Below, piece by piece: positions 26,830 through 35,470 of a stretch of DNA of 64,000 bases (positions are counted from its first letter, which is position 1; the number at the start of each line of letters is the position of its first letter). This DNA comes from Flavobacterium nitratireducens (GTDB lineage: Bacteria; Bacteroidota; Bacteroidia; Flavobacteriales; Flavobacteriaceae). The notes under the pieces are model-generated. The model ran no database searches and was not told the origin of the DNA. It was given only the letters and a program-made list of their open reading frames with translations. A program made the position numbers and the translations under genes. The stretch covers positions 2,294,001-2,358,000 of the forward strand of contig NZ_CP121111.1 in the NCBI RefSeq assembly GCF_029625335.1, given 5' to 3'.

Positions 26830-28347
26830 TTAATTTTTGTAGCCTTCCATCAAATACACAAGCATATTTCTCACGGATTTACCACCTCGAAATTGCTTAA
26901 TAATTATTGGAGGATTGATTTTTTCGAAGTCGTATTTGTAAATTTCGTTTGGGTCGCTGTAATTATTTGAAACGGTAATGTAATAAGCATCATCTCCTTT
27001 TTTGATTGAATTTCGATATTGATTTAGCCAATGGTAAGTATGTATGTCTTCTAGTTTTCCGATAGCTAAAAAATTCAAATGTAAAGGTTGAGCAATATAA
27101 TTGTCGATATGAGCTGCAGGAAACCATTTGTTATTAATGATAAACTCGGTTTTGGATTTTCCATCTGATTTATTTTTCTGAATAATTTTAGCGACTTCGT
27201 GTTTGAAAAAATCCCAATCATACATATCTAATGTAACATCGCCTTTTCCTAATTTGGCTTCGGTCTTATTTCCTAAAGTTCCAGGATAAAAGTTTAAAGC
27301 CAAAATTCCAATTAGGCTCACTATCAGGATGAGGTAATTAGCATAATAGACTGATTTATTTAGAAGGTAATTGGTTTTTATGTCGGATAGATAACATGAT
27401 GAAAGTATTAGTAAAGCGGTGTATCCTGGTCCTGACCAATGTGGTAAAGTATCCCGAAACAATGAAACAAATAATAGAATTTCAATTAAAGGCAGACTCA
27501 TTAGGAGTAAAAGTCGTGTGTGATTAATTGAAATATTGATTTTATTTTTCCAGCAAGCAATCAAAGTAATAATTAGTAAGTAATAATTGACGGGATTATT
27601 GTAAGCCACTCCGCCAAAAAGTTCTCTAATAAAACTATTTGGATTAATCCCTTGATTAATTGTTACCCGATTACTATGAAAAGTATAGGTGATAAATTCG
27701 TTTTCAATATTCCAAAATAGTATTGGAGAAATAATCAATAGCGATAATAAAACAGAGAGGTATAAATAGGTGTTTAAAAGTAGTTTTCGATTATATAGAA
27801 GGACATAGAGACCAAATCCAATCCATAAAAAAATCCCATGAATTTTGCTCATAACACACAGACCAACACTCAATCCAAATAAAAGTAAGTTTTGATTACG
27901 TTTAGATTGGCTTTCTTCATCAGTGATTAAATGGGTTAAAAAGTATAAACTTAGAATCCAAAAGAATAATTGAGGAGCATCTGGCATAATAAATACTCCT
28001 GAAATAATACTTGTGTAAATTGATGAAGTATATAATAATGCCGTAATGTATCCCGTTTTTTCGTCCTTGATTTTTTTGCCAATTAGAAACATTAAATAAG
28101 TATTGGCAGCAGCCAAAATAACGGAACCTAAACGAACAAAAAAACCATTCGTGAAAGTTAGGTTTAAAGTCGTTAACCGAATTAATATCGCCACCAAAGG
28201 AGGATGGTCAAAATAATTCCATTGTAAATGCTGAGCATAGCTTAGATAATATACTTCGTCGTTTCCTAGACCAATTGAAAAAGCTATGATACATCTAACA
28301 ATTGAGGCAAGTAAAATGAGGGTTGTTATTTTATTTTTAAAGAGCAT
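26830..28347 (-). CDS. ArnT-like glycosyltransferase family 39 protein
   Basis: This 505-residue polytopic membrane protein resembles ArnT/PMT-type transferases, which move a sugar from a polyprenyl-phosphate carrier to lipid or protein. The first periplasmic loop has GNDEVYYLSYAQHLQWNYFDHPPLVA, with the catalytic-type Asp/Glu and the HPP motif. About eleven hydrophobic segments follow, and there is a soluble C-terminal part. It is followed 2 bases upstream by the GtrA gene and then the PAP2 gene on the same strand, suggesting a small glycolipid cassette. Sugar and acceptor are unknown. Confidence 0.85.
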   Translation of the reverse strand: MLFKNKITTLILLASIVRCIIAFSIGLGNDEVYYLSYAQHLQWNYFDHPPLVAILIRLTTLNLTFTNGFFVRLGSVILAAANTYLMFLIGKKIKDEKTGYITALLYTSSIYTSIISGVFIMPDAPQLFFWILSLYFLTHLITDEESQSKRNQNLLLFGLSVGLCVMSKIHGIFLWIGFGLYVLLYNRKLLLNTYLYLSVLLSLLIISPILFWNIENEFITYTFHSNRVTINQGINPNSFIRELFGGVAYNNPVNYYLLIITLIACWKNKINISINHTRLLLLMSLPLIEILLFVSLFRDTLPHWSGPGYTALLILSSCYLSDIKTNYLLNKSVYYANYLILIVSLIGILALNFYPGTLGNKTEAKLGKGDVTLDMYDWDFFKHEVAKIIQKNKSDGKSKTEFIINNKWFPAAHIDNYIAQPLHLNFLAIGKLEDIHTYHWLNQYRNSIKKGDDAYYITVSNNYSDPNEIYKYDFEKINPPIIIKQFRGGKSVRNMLVYLMEGYKN

Positions 28348-28349
28348 GC

Positions 28350-28727
28350 TTAACTTTTGAATGTATAAAAGCTATTCGCTCCAAAATTCCAAACGAATAC
28401 AAGGACTGTAACGATGATTTTGCAAACATAAAAATTAATTTTTGTCTTCTTTTGGAGTGAATACAAAAAGCCGGTATTGATACTGAATCCTATGATGGCG
28501 ATAATTAAAAAACTTAAAAATTGAAACCCAATTTCTTCATTATGATTGTCGAAAGTAAAATATTTGTTTAGAAAATAGTTATTGGTAACTCCAAACAGAA
28601 ATCCAAAACCATTGGCTAGGTATTTATTGAGTTTTAATTTTTCTTTGCAAATCCATGTGATTCCAAAGTCAATGATAAGGCCTGAAAAGCCTACAAATCC
28701 AAATTTAAAAAACTTTAAAATATCCAT
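28350..28727 (-). CDS. GtrA family membrane protein
   Basis: This 125-residue protein has four transmembrane helices and belongs to the GtrA/DPMS-associated family, thought to help polyprenyl-linked sugars cross the membrane. Characteristic parts are FGFVGFSGLIIDFGITWICKE at the start and ANGFGFLFGVTNNYFLNKYFTF in the middle. It is directly between the GT39 and PAP2 genes, with gaps of 2 and 0 bases. This fits a role in the same pathway. Confidence 0.85.
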   Translation of the reverse strand: MDILKFFKFGFVGFSGLIIDFGITWICKEKLKLNKYLANGFGFLFGVTNNYFLNKYFTFDNHNEEIGFQFLSFLIIAIIGFSINTGFLYSLQKKTKINFYVCKIIVTVLVFVWNFGANSFYTFKS

Positions 28728-29432
28728 TTAATGTTGGCTTAATCCAGGATTTGAAAATTCGTGAGTGTTGTATTCTGGGAAGTATATTTTTCTTTTAATG
28801 AAAGTATTTTCGGTTATTTGATTAAACCATATTGAGGATAATGATCCGAAAGCAACCCCGATTAAGGCACCTGCAAAAACATCCATCAAAAAGTGGTGAC
28901 CCAAGTAAATTCTGGAATACCCTACTAAGATGCTAAGTAAAGGCATAGTGATACAAATGTAATTTCTTTTGCAATAATTGGATATAACAGTTGCAAAAGC
29001 AAAAAATGAAGCGGTATGGCCGGATGGAAAACTATTTTGACCTATTCGACTTGAAGCAAAAGTATCAAGGTAATACTGAAAATGATGTAATTCGAAATAT
29101 ACTTTTGGTCTTGGGGCTACAATTATGTTTTTAATGAATTGTGCAAAAATCCCTGAACTAATGTACGAAAGTAAGATAATGAGACCCAGTGCTCTGTGAT
29201 CTTTGAAAAAGACTATAAAAACCAGGGAAAAAACAATAACAAACCATCCATCTCCCAAAAAAGTTAGACATTCAAAAATGTAATTTAAGAATTTAGTATG
29301 AAACTGATTCAACCATATGAAACCATCTGCTTTAGTGAAGCAGCTTAGCAATACAATTACCATTGTCAGCAACGCAAAATTAAGCGAATAGAAGAATTTG
29401 TTTTCTGCAATTGATTTAATAATCGAACTCAT
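28728..29432 (-). CDS. PAP2 superfamily phosphatase
   Basis: This 234-residue membrane phosphatase shows the three PAP2 motifs: KNIIVAPRPKVYF, SFPSGHTASFFAFATV and SRIYLGHHFLMDVFAG. Such enzymes dephosphorylate lipid phosphates, often undecaprenyl pyrophosphate. Together with the GT39 and GtrA genes it could recycle the carrier lipid. Its stop is directly followed by the GtrA start (no gap). It is the first gene of the minus-strand cassette. Confidence 0.88.
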   Translation of the reverse strand: MSSIIKSIAENKFFYSLNFALLTMVIVLLSCFTKADGFIWLNQFHTKFLNYIFECLTFLGDGWFVIVFSLVFIVFFKDHRALGLIILLSYISSGIFAQFIKNIIVAPRPKVYFELHHFQYYLDTFASSRIGQNSFPSGHTASFFAFATVISNYCKRNYICITMPLLSILVGYSRIYLGHHFLMDVFAGALIGVAFGSLSSIWFNQITENTFIKRKIYFPEYNTHEFSNPGLSQH

Positions 29433-29583
29433 TTTACAAAAATTAAATTTTTGTAAATCTACAATTCAGGTGTTTGTTTGGTGTAAAGCCAGTTTTGTGA
29501 AAATACAATCAAAAGGTTATTGTTTAATTAGTTGCTAGTGTTTATTGTTAAGATTAGGTTTGTTTTGTGTAAAAGTAGGATAC

Positions 29584-29618
29584 AAAAAAACCGCTAATCT
29601 TTCGAAAAGCGGTTTTTT
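29584..29618. terminator. Intrinsic terminator after the RNase G gene
   Basis: AAAAAACCGCT (29585-29595) pairs with AGCGGTTTTTT (29608-29618), with A/T tracts on both sides. It lies just beyond the rng stop at 29621. The stretch from 29433 to 29583 before it has no gene that I can see. Confidence 0.85.
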
Positions 29619-29620
29619 GT

Positions 29621-31168
29621 TTATTCTTCTGTAATAGCATTTCCTTTATTGTCAAAGAAATGATATTCTAAATACGTGTAAGCGTCACGTGGTATAATTT
29701 TCACCCATTTTTTATGTTCAAAAAACCATTTTGAACGTAATGATGGAAAACCTTTGCTGAGGTAAGCAGCCACAAAGGGATGTACATTAAGTACTACTTT
29801 TTTGTGGGTTTTTAAAATTCTTTCCAGATCAGCATTGATTTTGTCAATGATTAGAATTGGTGCTTCAATTTCACCATTTTCTTTATTTGGATCTTCTTCT
29901 CTGGTTTTAATGTTTCTTTCTGGTCTTACTCTTTGTCTGGTAATTTGGACTAGACCAAATTTACTAGGAGGTAAGATTTTGTGTTTGGCTTTATCGTCGC
30001 TCATTTCTTCTCTCAAGAAGTCGAATAAGACTTTGCGGTTTTCGGGATTTGACATATCGATAAAATCCACTACAATGATACCGCCCATATCGCGTAAACG
30101 CAATTGTCTAGCTATTTCAGCTGCGGCAATCATATTGACTTCCATGGCAGTATCTTCTTGATTAGAAGCTTTGTTTGAACGGTTTCCGCTGTTTACGTCA
30201 ATAACGTGTAAAGCTTCGGTATGTTCAATAATTAAATAAGCTCCTTTACTCATGGAAACTGTTTTTCCAAAAGAAGTTTTGATTTGTCTCTCTATATTAA
30301 ATTTCTCGAAAATAGGCGTGTCGTTTGATTGATAAAACTTCACAATAGATTGTTTGGACGGTGCAATTTCTTGCAGATAATCCTTGGTTTGATAGTACAA
30401 CTCTTCATCATCTATTTGAATACTAGTAAAAGTATCGTTAAAAACATCTCTAAGTATAGAAGAGGCTCTGTTGAGTTCTCCTAATACTTTTGAGGGATGA
30501 TGAGCAGTTGGTAATTTCTTACACATTGCAGTCCATCTGCTTAGCAGGTTCTGCAAATCTTTTTCTAATTCGGCTGTGTTTTTGCCTTCGGCTACTGTGC
30601 GAACAATAACACCAAATCCTTTAGGTTTGATAGATTGTACCAGTTTTTTTAATCGGTCTTTTTCTTTCTTATCTTCTATTTTTTGAGAAATAGAAACTCG
30701 GTCAGAAAAAGGAACCAGAACTATATAACGTCCAGCAAGAGAAAGCTCAGCGCTAATTCTTGGACCTTTAGTTGATATTGGTTCTTTAACCACTTGTACT
30801 AAGATAGATTGATTGGCATTGATCACATCAGTAATCGTTCCGTCTTTGTCTATCTCTTTTTCAAACTGAAAGTTTTTTAGGGAGAAATCTTTTATTTTAC
30901 CTGCGCTTACAAGTTTTATGAATTTCAGTTGGGAAGTAAGGTTAGGGCCTAAGTCATGGTAATGTAAAAAGGCATCTTTTTCAAAGCCTACATTTACAAA
31001 AGCAGCATTAAGTCCCGCAACTGGTTTTCTGATTTTGGCAATAAAAATATCACCTACCTGAAAGTTGCTTGTTTCTTCTTCTTTGTGTAATTCAATTAGT
31101 TTTCCATCTTTTAATAAGGCAAAATCTACGGAATCAGAACTAGATCGAATGATTAATTCTTTATTCAC
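29621..31168 (-). CDS. rng: Ribonuclease E/G family endoribonuclease
   Basis: This protein of about 515 residues is a single-strand endoribonuclease for rRNA and mRNA processing. It has an N-terminal S1 domain (about residues 30-125, with GDIFIAKIRKPVAGLNAAFV). The metal-binding catalytic aspartates are in LHVIDVNSGN and GIIVVDFIDMSN. The C-terminal part HKVVLNVHPFVAAYLS is also typical. A GTG start at 31168 (VNKELIIRSSSD) is preferred because homologous N-termini begin there; the frame also permits 31189. The order HU, short basic gene, rng fits one minus-strand unit. Confidence 0.9.
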   Translation of the reverse strand: MNKELIIRSSSDSVDFALLKDGKLIELHKEEETSNFQVGDIFIAKIRKPVAGLNAAFVNVGFEKDAFLHYHDLGPNLTSQLKFIKLVSAGKIKDFSLKNFQFEKEIDKDGTITDVINANQSILVQVVKEPISTKGPRISAELSLAGRYIVLVPFSDRVSISQKIEDKKEKDRLKKLVQSIKPKGFGVIVRTVAEGKNTAELEKDLQNLLSRWTAMCKKLPTAHHPSKVLGELNRASSILRDVFNDTFTSIQIDDEELYYQTKDYLQEIAPSKQSIVKFYQSNDTPIFEKFNIERQIKTSFGKTVSMSKGAYLIIEHTEALHVIDVNSGNRSNKASNQEDTAMEVNMIAAAEIARQLRLRDMGGIIVVDFIDMSNPENRKVLFDFLREEMSDDKAKHKILPPSKFGLVQITRQRVRPERNIKTREEDPNKENGEIEAPILIIDKINADLERILKTHKKVVLNVHPFVAAYLSKGFPSLRSKWFFEHKKWVKIIPRDAYTYLEYHFFDNKGNAITEE

Positions 31169-31226
31169 GTTGTAAATTTTTATCCGCACTTTGTGTTTGT
31201 TGTTTAGAGTTTGTTGTTTGTAGTTG

Positions 31227-31252
31227 AAAAACTAAAAACTAAAAACTAAAAA
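31227..31252. repeat. Short tandem repeat AAAAACT between rng and the short basic gene
   Basis: About three and a half copies of the 7-base unit AAAAACT occur here. The surrounding stretch 31190-31346 holds no other gene that I can see. It is low-complexity spacer DNA with related words such as AAATCTAAAATCTGAA nearby at 31360-31380. Confidence 0.6.
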
Positions 31253-31346
31253 CCATCAACTTTCAGCAAGGATGGATTAAACAATATTTTGAACAGGTAT
31301 TAACCCGGAGGAATTCAGTTTACAGTATTTAGAAAGTAGACGGCAG

Positions 31347-31523
31347 TTATGCTGCTATCTGAAATCTAAAATCTGAAGTCTGAAAACCAAATTTCAATGA
31401 ACGTTTAAAAAGAAAAAAGTAGTTAAAAACTACTTTTTCTTTTTTATGACGGTTAGCTCTCGCTCTTTTTTTACGTTTGTGAGTAGCTACCTTATGTCTT
31501 TTTCTTTTTTTACCACTTGGCAT
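31347..31523 (-). CDS. Short Lys/Arg-rich protein; likely true end near 31430
   Basis: A short frame starts at ATG 31523 and reads MPSGKKRKRHKVATHKRKKR followed by ARANRHKK. It is almost entirely basic and looks like a ribosome- or nucleic-acid-associated peptide; I believe similar short proteins are common in flavobacteria, but I cannot name one with confidence. As written, the frame passes through the terminator and ends at 31347 with 58 residues. If one A of the A6 run (about 31440-31445) is removed, it ends RHKKKK-stop at about 31430, just before the terminator. An indel in that run is therefore likely. It lies 28 bases after HU. Confidence 0.65.
   Translation of the reverse strand: MPSGKKRKRHKVATHKRKKRARANRHKKEKVVFNYFFLFKRSLKFGFQTSDFRFQIAA
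31414..31438 (-). terminator. Intrinsic terminator after the short basic gene
   Basis: AAAAAGTAGT (31414-31423) pairs with ACTACTTTTT (31429-31438). Read on the minus strand it is followed by a T-rich tail. It lies immediately after the inferred true stop of the short basic gene. Confidence 0.75.
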
Positions 31524-31551
31524 AATCTTTTAGATTTTATGATTAATAATA

Positions 31552-31842
31552 TTATTTTGCTTCGTTATTTGTTTTTACTCCTTCTACAAAAACTTTTGCA
31601 GGTTTGAAAGCAGGAATGTTGTGAGCAGGGATTTTAATAGTGGTATTCTTAGAAATGTTTCTTCCTGTTTTCTCAGCTCTAGTTTTTACGATAAAGCTAC
31701 CAAAACCTCTTAAGTATACATTGTCTCCAGTTTCTAATGAAGTTTTTACTTCCTCCATAAAGGTCTCAACTGTTGCTTGAACATCTCCTTTTTCAAGACC
31801 TAATTTTTCTGAAATTTTCGCTACGATATCTGCTTTCGTCAT
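31552..31842 (-). CDS. HU family DNA-binding protein
   Basis: This 96-residue histone-like protein bends and compacts DNA. It has MTKADIVAKISEKLGLEKGD at the start, the conserved GFGSFIVKTRAEKTGRN arm base and PAHNIPAFKPAKVF at the tip. It is transcribed on the minus strand from the promoter at 31887-31918 and is followed by the short basic gene and rng. It is divergent from mutY. Confidence 0.93.
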   Translation of the reverse strand: MTKADIVAKISEKLGLEKGDVQATVETFMEEVKTSLETGDNVYLRGFGSFIVKTRAEKTGRNISKNTTIKIPAHNIPAFKPAKVFVEGVKTNNEAK

Positions 31843-31886
31843 TTTCTTTCCTATTTTATTATTTTGTAATAATTTTTTTGAGTGTG

Positions 31887-31918
31887 CAAATATAAGAATT
31901 AAAAAAACAATTATTCAA
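31887..31918 (-). promoter_or_regulatory. Promoter of the HU gene
   Basis: On the minus strand, TTG (plus 31916-31918) is followed after 21 bases by TATATTTG (plus 31887-31894), a full match to the Bacteroidetes pattern. Its -7 box lies about 45 bases from the HU start codon. Confidence 0.75.
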
Positions 31919-31976
31919 GCTAATTCATTAAATTTTAATTACATAAACTTTTACTTTTGTCAACAAATATTTAATA

Positions 31977-33011
31977 ATGATTTTTTATAACTTATTAATA
32001 AAGTGGTACTTGCAGAATAAGCGCGATTTGCCATGGCGAAATACCACTAATCCATACCATATTTGGCTCTCGGAAATTATGCTCCAACAAACGCGAGTTG
32101 CTCAGGGATTGCCCTATTTTTTGTCTTTTACAGAGGCTTTTCCAACGGTTTTTGATCTGGCTAATGCCGATGAAGAAAAGGTGTTGAAGTTGTGGCAAGG
32201 TTTGGGGTATTACTCACGTGCTCGGAACTTACATAAAACGGCACAATATATAGCTACTGAACTCAATGGAATTTTTCCTTCTACTTATGAGGGATTGTTG
32301 CAACTAAAAGGAGTTGGGGAATATACCGCAGCGGCTATTGCTTCCTTTTCATATAACGAAGCCGTTCCAGTTGTTGATGGTAATGTGTTTAGAGTGCTTT
32401 CGCGTTATTTTGATATTGAAACCGATATTGCTCAGGCGTCTGCCAAAAAAGAATTCACTGCTTTGGCCTATGAGTTAATGCCAAAAGATACCCCTGCTCT
32501 ATTTAATCAGGCGATTATGGAGTTTGGTGCTTTGCAATGTGTGCCTAAAAATCCAGATTGTAGTTCTTGTGTTTTTAATGCTAGTTGTGCGGCTTTGCAA
32601 AAAAGGAAAGTAGAGCAATTACCTGTAAAGTTAAAAAAGACCAAGGTGAAGAATAGGTATTTTAACTACATAGTACTATTAGATGAAGAGGATAAAACAC
32701 TAATTCAAAAAAGAACGGCTAAAGGGATTTGGCATAATTTATATGAGTTTCCACTTATTGAAACAGTAGCCGAGGAGGATTTCGAGTTTGTTTCCAAAGC
32801 GATAAGCGAAGCAACGTATTTTGATAATCCTATTATGAGTATGAGAGCTTGTAATGATGAAAGTATGGTGCATAAACTTTCGCATCAGCATTTGTATATT
32901 AAGTTTTGGGAAGTAAAAGTCAAAGGAAAAGTGGTGAATGGAATTACAAAAGAGAATTTAAAACAATATCCTTTTCCTATTGTGATTCATAATTTTATTG
33001 AATCAGAATAG
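31977..33011 (+). CDS. mutY: A/G-specific adenine glycosylase MutY
   Basis: MutY removes adenine mispaired with 8-oxoguanine. The 344-residue protein has the HhH-GPD core, with the catalytic Glu in SEIMLQQTRVAQG (near residue 37) and the Asp in VVDGNVFRVLSRYF (near residue 139). The [4Fe-4S] cluster pattern is C-x6-C-x2-C-x5-C (CVPKNPDCSSC...C). A NUDIX-like C-terminal domain follows from about residue 225. ssb starts 55 bases downstream, and mutY, ssb, gldE and gldD form a conserved flavobacterial order. Confidence 0.93.
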   Translation: MIFYNLLIKWYLQNKRDLPWRNTTNPYHIWLSEIMLQQTRVAQGLPYFLSFTEAFPTVFDLANADEEKVLKLWQGLGYYSRARNLHKTAQYIATELNGIFPSTYEGLLQLKGVGEYTAAAIASFSYNEAVPVVDGNVFRVLSRYFDIETDIAQASAKKEFTALAYELMPKDTPALFNQAIMEFGALQCVPKNPDCSSCVFNASCAALQKRKVEQLPVKLKKTKVKNRYFNYIVLLDEEDKTLIQKRTAKGIWHNLYEFPLIETVAEEDFEFVSKAISEATYFDNPIMSMRACNDESMVHKLSHQHLYIKFWEVKVKGKVVNGITKENLKQYPFPIVIHNFIESE

Positions 33012-33066
33012 TAACGAAACACAAAAAAATGTATCTTTGATATGTATTCATATATATAATGAGGCT

Positions 33067-33507
33067 ATGAACGGAACATTAAATAAGGTTATGCTAATAG
33101 GTCATTTGGGGGATGATGTTAAGATGCACTATTTTGAAGGGGGTAATTGTATCGGTAGATTTCAATTAGCTACTAATGAGGTGTATGTTAATAAAACAAC
33201 AAATGAAAAGATAGTTTCTACCGAGTGGCATAATCTTGTGGTGCGAAATAAAGCTGCCGAAATATGTGAAAAATATTTGTCAAAAGGAGATAAGATTTAT
33301 GTAGAAGGAAGGATTAAATCCCGTCAGTGGCAAGCGGAAGACGGTACAATGAAACATACTACCGAAATTCAAGTAACGGAATTTACTTTTTTAACAACAA
33401 AAAAGGATACTGAAAACAATAAACAAAATCAGAGTCCTGATACTACAAAAAACACTAACTTTGACACGCCAAATAAGGGTTTGCCAATCAATGATTTGCC
33501 TTTTTAA
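33067..33507 (+). CDS. ssb: Single-stranded DNA-binding protein
   Basis: This 146-residue SSB has an OB-fold (NKVMLIGHLGDDVKMHYFEG, then STEWHNLVVRNKAAEICEKY). A low-complexity Asn/Thr/Pro linker follows, and the acidic tip ends in INDLPF, which recruits repair and replication partners. The ATG at 33067 (MNGTLNKVML) is preferred over the frame start at 32998; a TATCTTTG box at 33032-33039 lies between the two and suits a -7 element. It overlaps nothing and is 23 bases before gldE. Confidence 0.93.
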   Translation: MNGTLNKVMLIGHLGDDVKMHYFEGGNCIGRFQLATNEVYVNKTTNEKIVSTEWHNLVVRNKAAEICEKYLSKGDKIYVEGRIKSRQWQAEDGTMKHTTEIQVTEFTFLTTKKDTENNKQNQSPDTTKNTNFDTPNKGLPINDLPF

Positions 33508-33530
33508 TTGTTTAACTAATTTTTTTTAAT

Positions 33531-34829
33531 TTGGACCCGGAGCCCAGTTTAAATTTTGTTTCTACATTAGACTTTGATCTATTGTTTGGTTTTGCAGGAA
33601 TGTTTGTGTTGCTTTTTTGTTCAGCAGTTGTTTCTGGAGCCGAAGTAGCCTTGTTTTCGCTTTCGCAAAAAGACCTCGACGATACCCTACAAGAAAATCT
33701 TTCCACAGGAAAAATTCTATCGGAATTATTACAAAAACCCAAAAAATTATTAGCGACTCTTTTAGTAGCAAATAACTTCATTAATATTGGAGTCGTTATT
33801 TTGTTTTCTTTTATTGGTTCGGATTTGTTTTCGGGAGTAAGTTCTCCTGCATTAAAATTCATTTTCGAAGTGATTGTAGTAACCTTTTTGTTATTGTTGT
33901 TTGGAGAGGTTTTGCCAAAGGTATACGCTAGTAGAAACAATGTGAAGTTTGCCAAGAGTATTGCCTATCCAATTTCGGTTTTAGATCATTTCCTTACTCC
34001 TATTAGTCTTCCTATGCGGGCTGCAACGGTATATTTGCATAATAAATTAGGAAAACAAAAATCTAATATTTCGGTAGACCAATTATCGCAGGCTTTAGAA
34101 TTAACAGCAACGGATGAAACTTCGACCGACGAACAAAAGATTTTAGAAGGAATAGTTTCTTTTGGGAATACAGATACCAAACAGGTAATGAGTCCTAGGA
34201 TTGATATTTTTGCTTTAGAAATCACCGAATCATTTGAAGATATTTATTCTAAAATTTTAGAAAAAGGCTATTCCAGAATTCCTGTTTTTCGCGATAATAT
34301 TGACCAAATCGAAGGTGTTTTGTTTATCAAAGATTTACTACCGCATATTGATAAAAAAGAATTCGATTGGACTACCTTAATAAGAGAACCTTTCTTTGTT
34401 CCTGAGAATAAAAAGCTGGACAATTTACTAAAGGATTTTCAGTCGATGAAAAGTCACTTAGCCATTGTAGTTGATGAATACGGAGGTACTTCAGGTTTAG
34501 TTTCATTAGAAGATGTTATCGAAGAAATTGTAGGCGATATCAGTGATGAGTTTGATGATGAGGATATTAATTTTTCACAAATTGATGATAGAAATTTTCT
34601 TTTTGAAGGGAAAATTAATCTAAAAGATTTCTATAGAATTGTTGATGTAGACGAGGAAGTTTTTGAAGAGAGAAAAGGAGAGGCAGAAACTTTGGCTGGA
34701 TTTATATTGGAAATTTCAGGAAATTTTCCGGCTAAAGGACAAAAAATTGTCTTTCATAATTGTGTGTTTACCATTGAGGTGGTAGATAAAAAGCGTATCA
34801 AACAAATAAAAGTAACAATTAATGTTTAA
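33531..34829 (+). CDS. gldE: Gliding motility-associated protein GldE (CNNM/CorC-like membrane protein)
   Basis: This 432-residue protein has a CNNM-type membrane domain of four helices (about residues 15-150). Two CBS domains follow (about residues 200-320, with DKKEFDWTTLIREPFFVP and DEYGGTSGLVSLEDV), and then a CorC/HlyC C-terminal domain. It is the GldE homologue by its place just before gldD and after ssb, as in Flavobacterium johnsoniae, where GldD is needed for gliding. The start codon is TTG at 33531. It overlaps gldD by eight bases. Confidence 0.85.
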   Translation: MDPEPSLNFVSTLDFDLLFGFAGMFVLLFCSAVVSGAEVALFSLSQKDLDDTLQENLSTGKILSELLQKPKKLLATLLVANNFINIGVVILFSFIGSDLFSGVSSPALKFIFEVIVVTFLLLLFGEVLPKVYASRNNVKFAKSIAYPISVLDHFLTPISLPMRAATVYLHNKLGKQKSNISVDQLSQALELTATDETSTDEQKILEGIVSFGNTDTKQVMSPRIDIFALEITESFEDIYSKILEKGYSRIPVFRDNIDQIEGVLFIKDLLPHIDKKEFDWTTLIREPFFVPENKKLDNLLKDFQSMKSHLAIVVDEYGGTSGLVSLEDVIEEIVGDISDEFDDEDINFSQIDDRNFLFEGKINLKDFYRIVDVDEEVFEERKGEAETLAGFILEISGNFPAKGQKIVFHNCVFTIEVVDKKRIKQIKVTINV

Positions 34830-35409
34830 TGTAAAATATACCGCTAAGCAATACCATTTTAAAGCGGTTGTGTTAGTTTTCTTAGCTCTTGTGTTGTTCT
34901 CTAGTTGTAAAAAAGAGGTCTTGCCTAAACCACAAAGTTATTTGCGATTGGATTATCCAATGGTAAATTATATGCATTTTGAAAACCAATGCCCTTTTGC
35001 ATTTGATATGAATTCAAAAGCTGTCATAAAAGGAGAAAAAGATTGTGGTTTTACCATTACATATCCTAAGATGAAAGCAACCATATATCTTACTTATAAG
35101 CCTGTGAATAATAATCTGAACAAATTGTTGCGTGATGCTCAAAAGCTCACTTTTGAACATGTGATTAAAGCCGATGATATTTTGGAGCAACCTTATTTGA
35201 ATTCAGATAAAAAGGTTTATGGAATGTTTTATCAAGTTGATGGTAATGCGGCAACCAATTCACAATTTTATCTCACCGATAGTACAAGACATTTTATCAC
35301 GGGTTCTGTTTATTTTTATGCCAAACCAAATTTTGATTCCATCATGCCGGCTGCAAGTTATATCAAAAATGATATGCAGCATTTAATGGAAACATTGTCT
35401 TGGAAATAA
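34822..35409 (+). CDS. gldD: Gliding motility lipoprotein GldD
   Basis: This 195-residue lipoprotein has a signal peptide with the lipobox LFSSC near residue 28, after a long hydrophobic segment (VVLVFLALVLFSS). The mature part contains LRLDYPMVNYMHFENQCPFAF and VIKGEKDCGFTITYPKMKA, typical of GldD. It overlaps gldE by eight bases and is therefore translationally coupled to it. GldD is one of the lipoproteins required for gliding and type IX secretion-linked motility in flavobacteria. No frameshift or unusual residue was seen. Confidence 0.9.
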   Translation: MFNVKYTAKQYHFKAVVLVFLALVLFSSCKKEVLPKPQSYLRLDYPMVNYMHFENQCPFAFDMNSKAVIKGEKDCGFTITYPKMKATIYLTYKPVNNNLNKLLRDAQKLTFEHVIKADDILEQPYLNSDKKVYGMFYQVDGNAATNSQFYLTDSTRHFITGSVYFYAKPNFDSIMPAASYIKNDMQHLMETLSWK

Positions 35410-35470
35410 TCATTCGTAAAGATTGCGATATCTCGTCAAAATTGTACAATTTTGATAAAAAATTGAAGCT

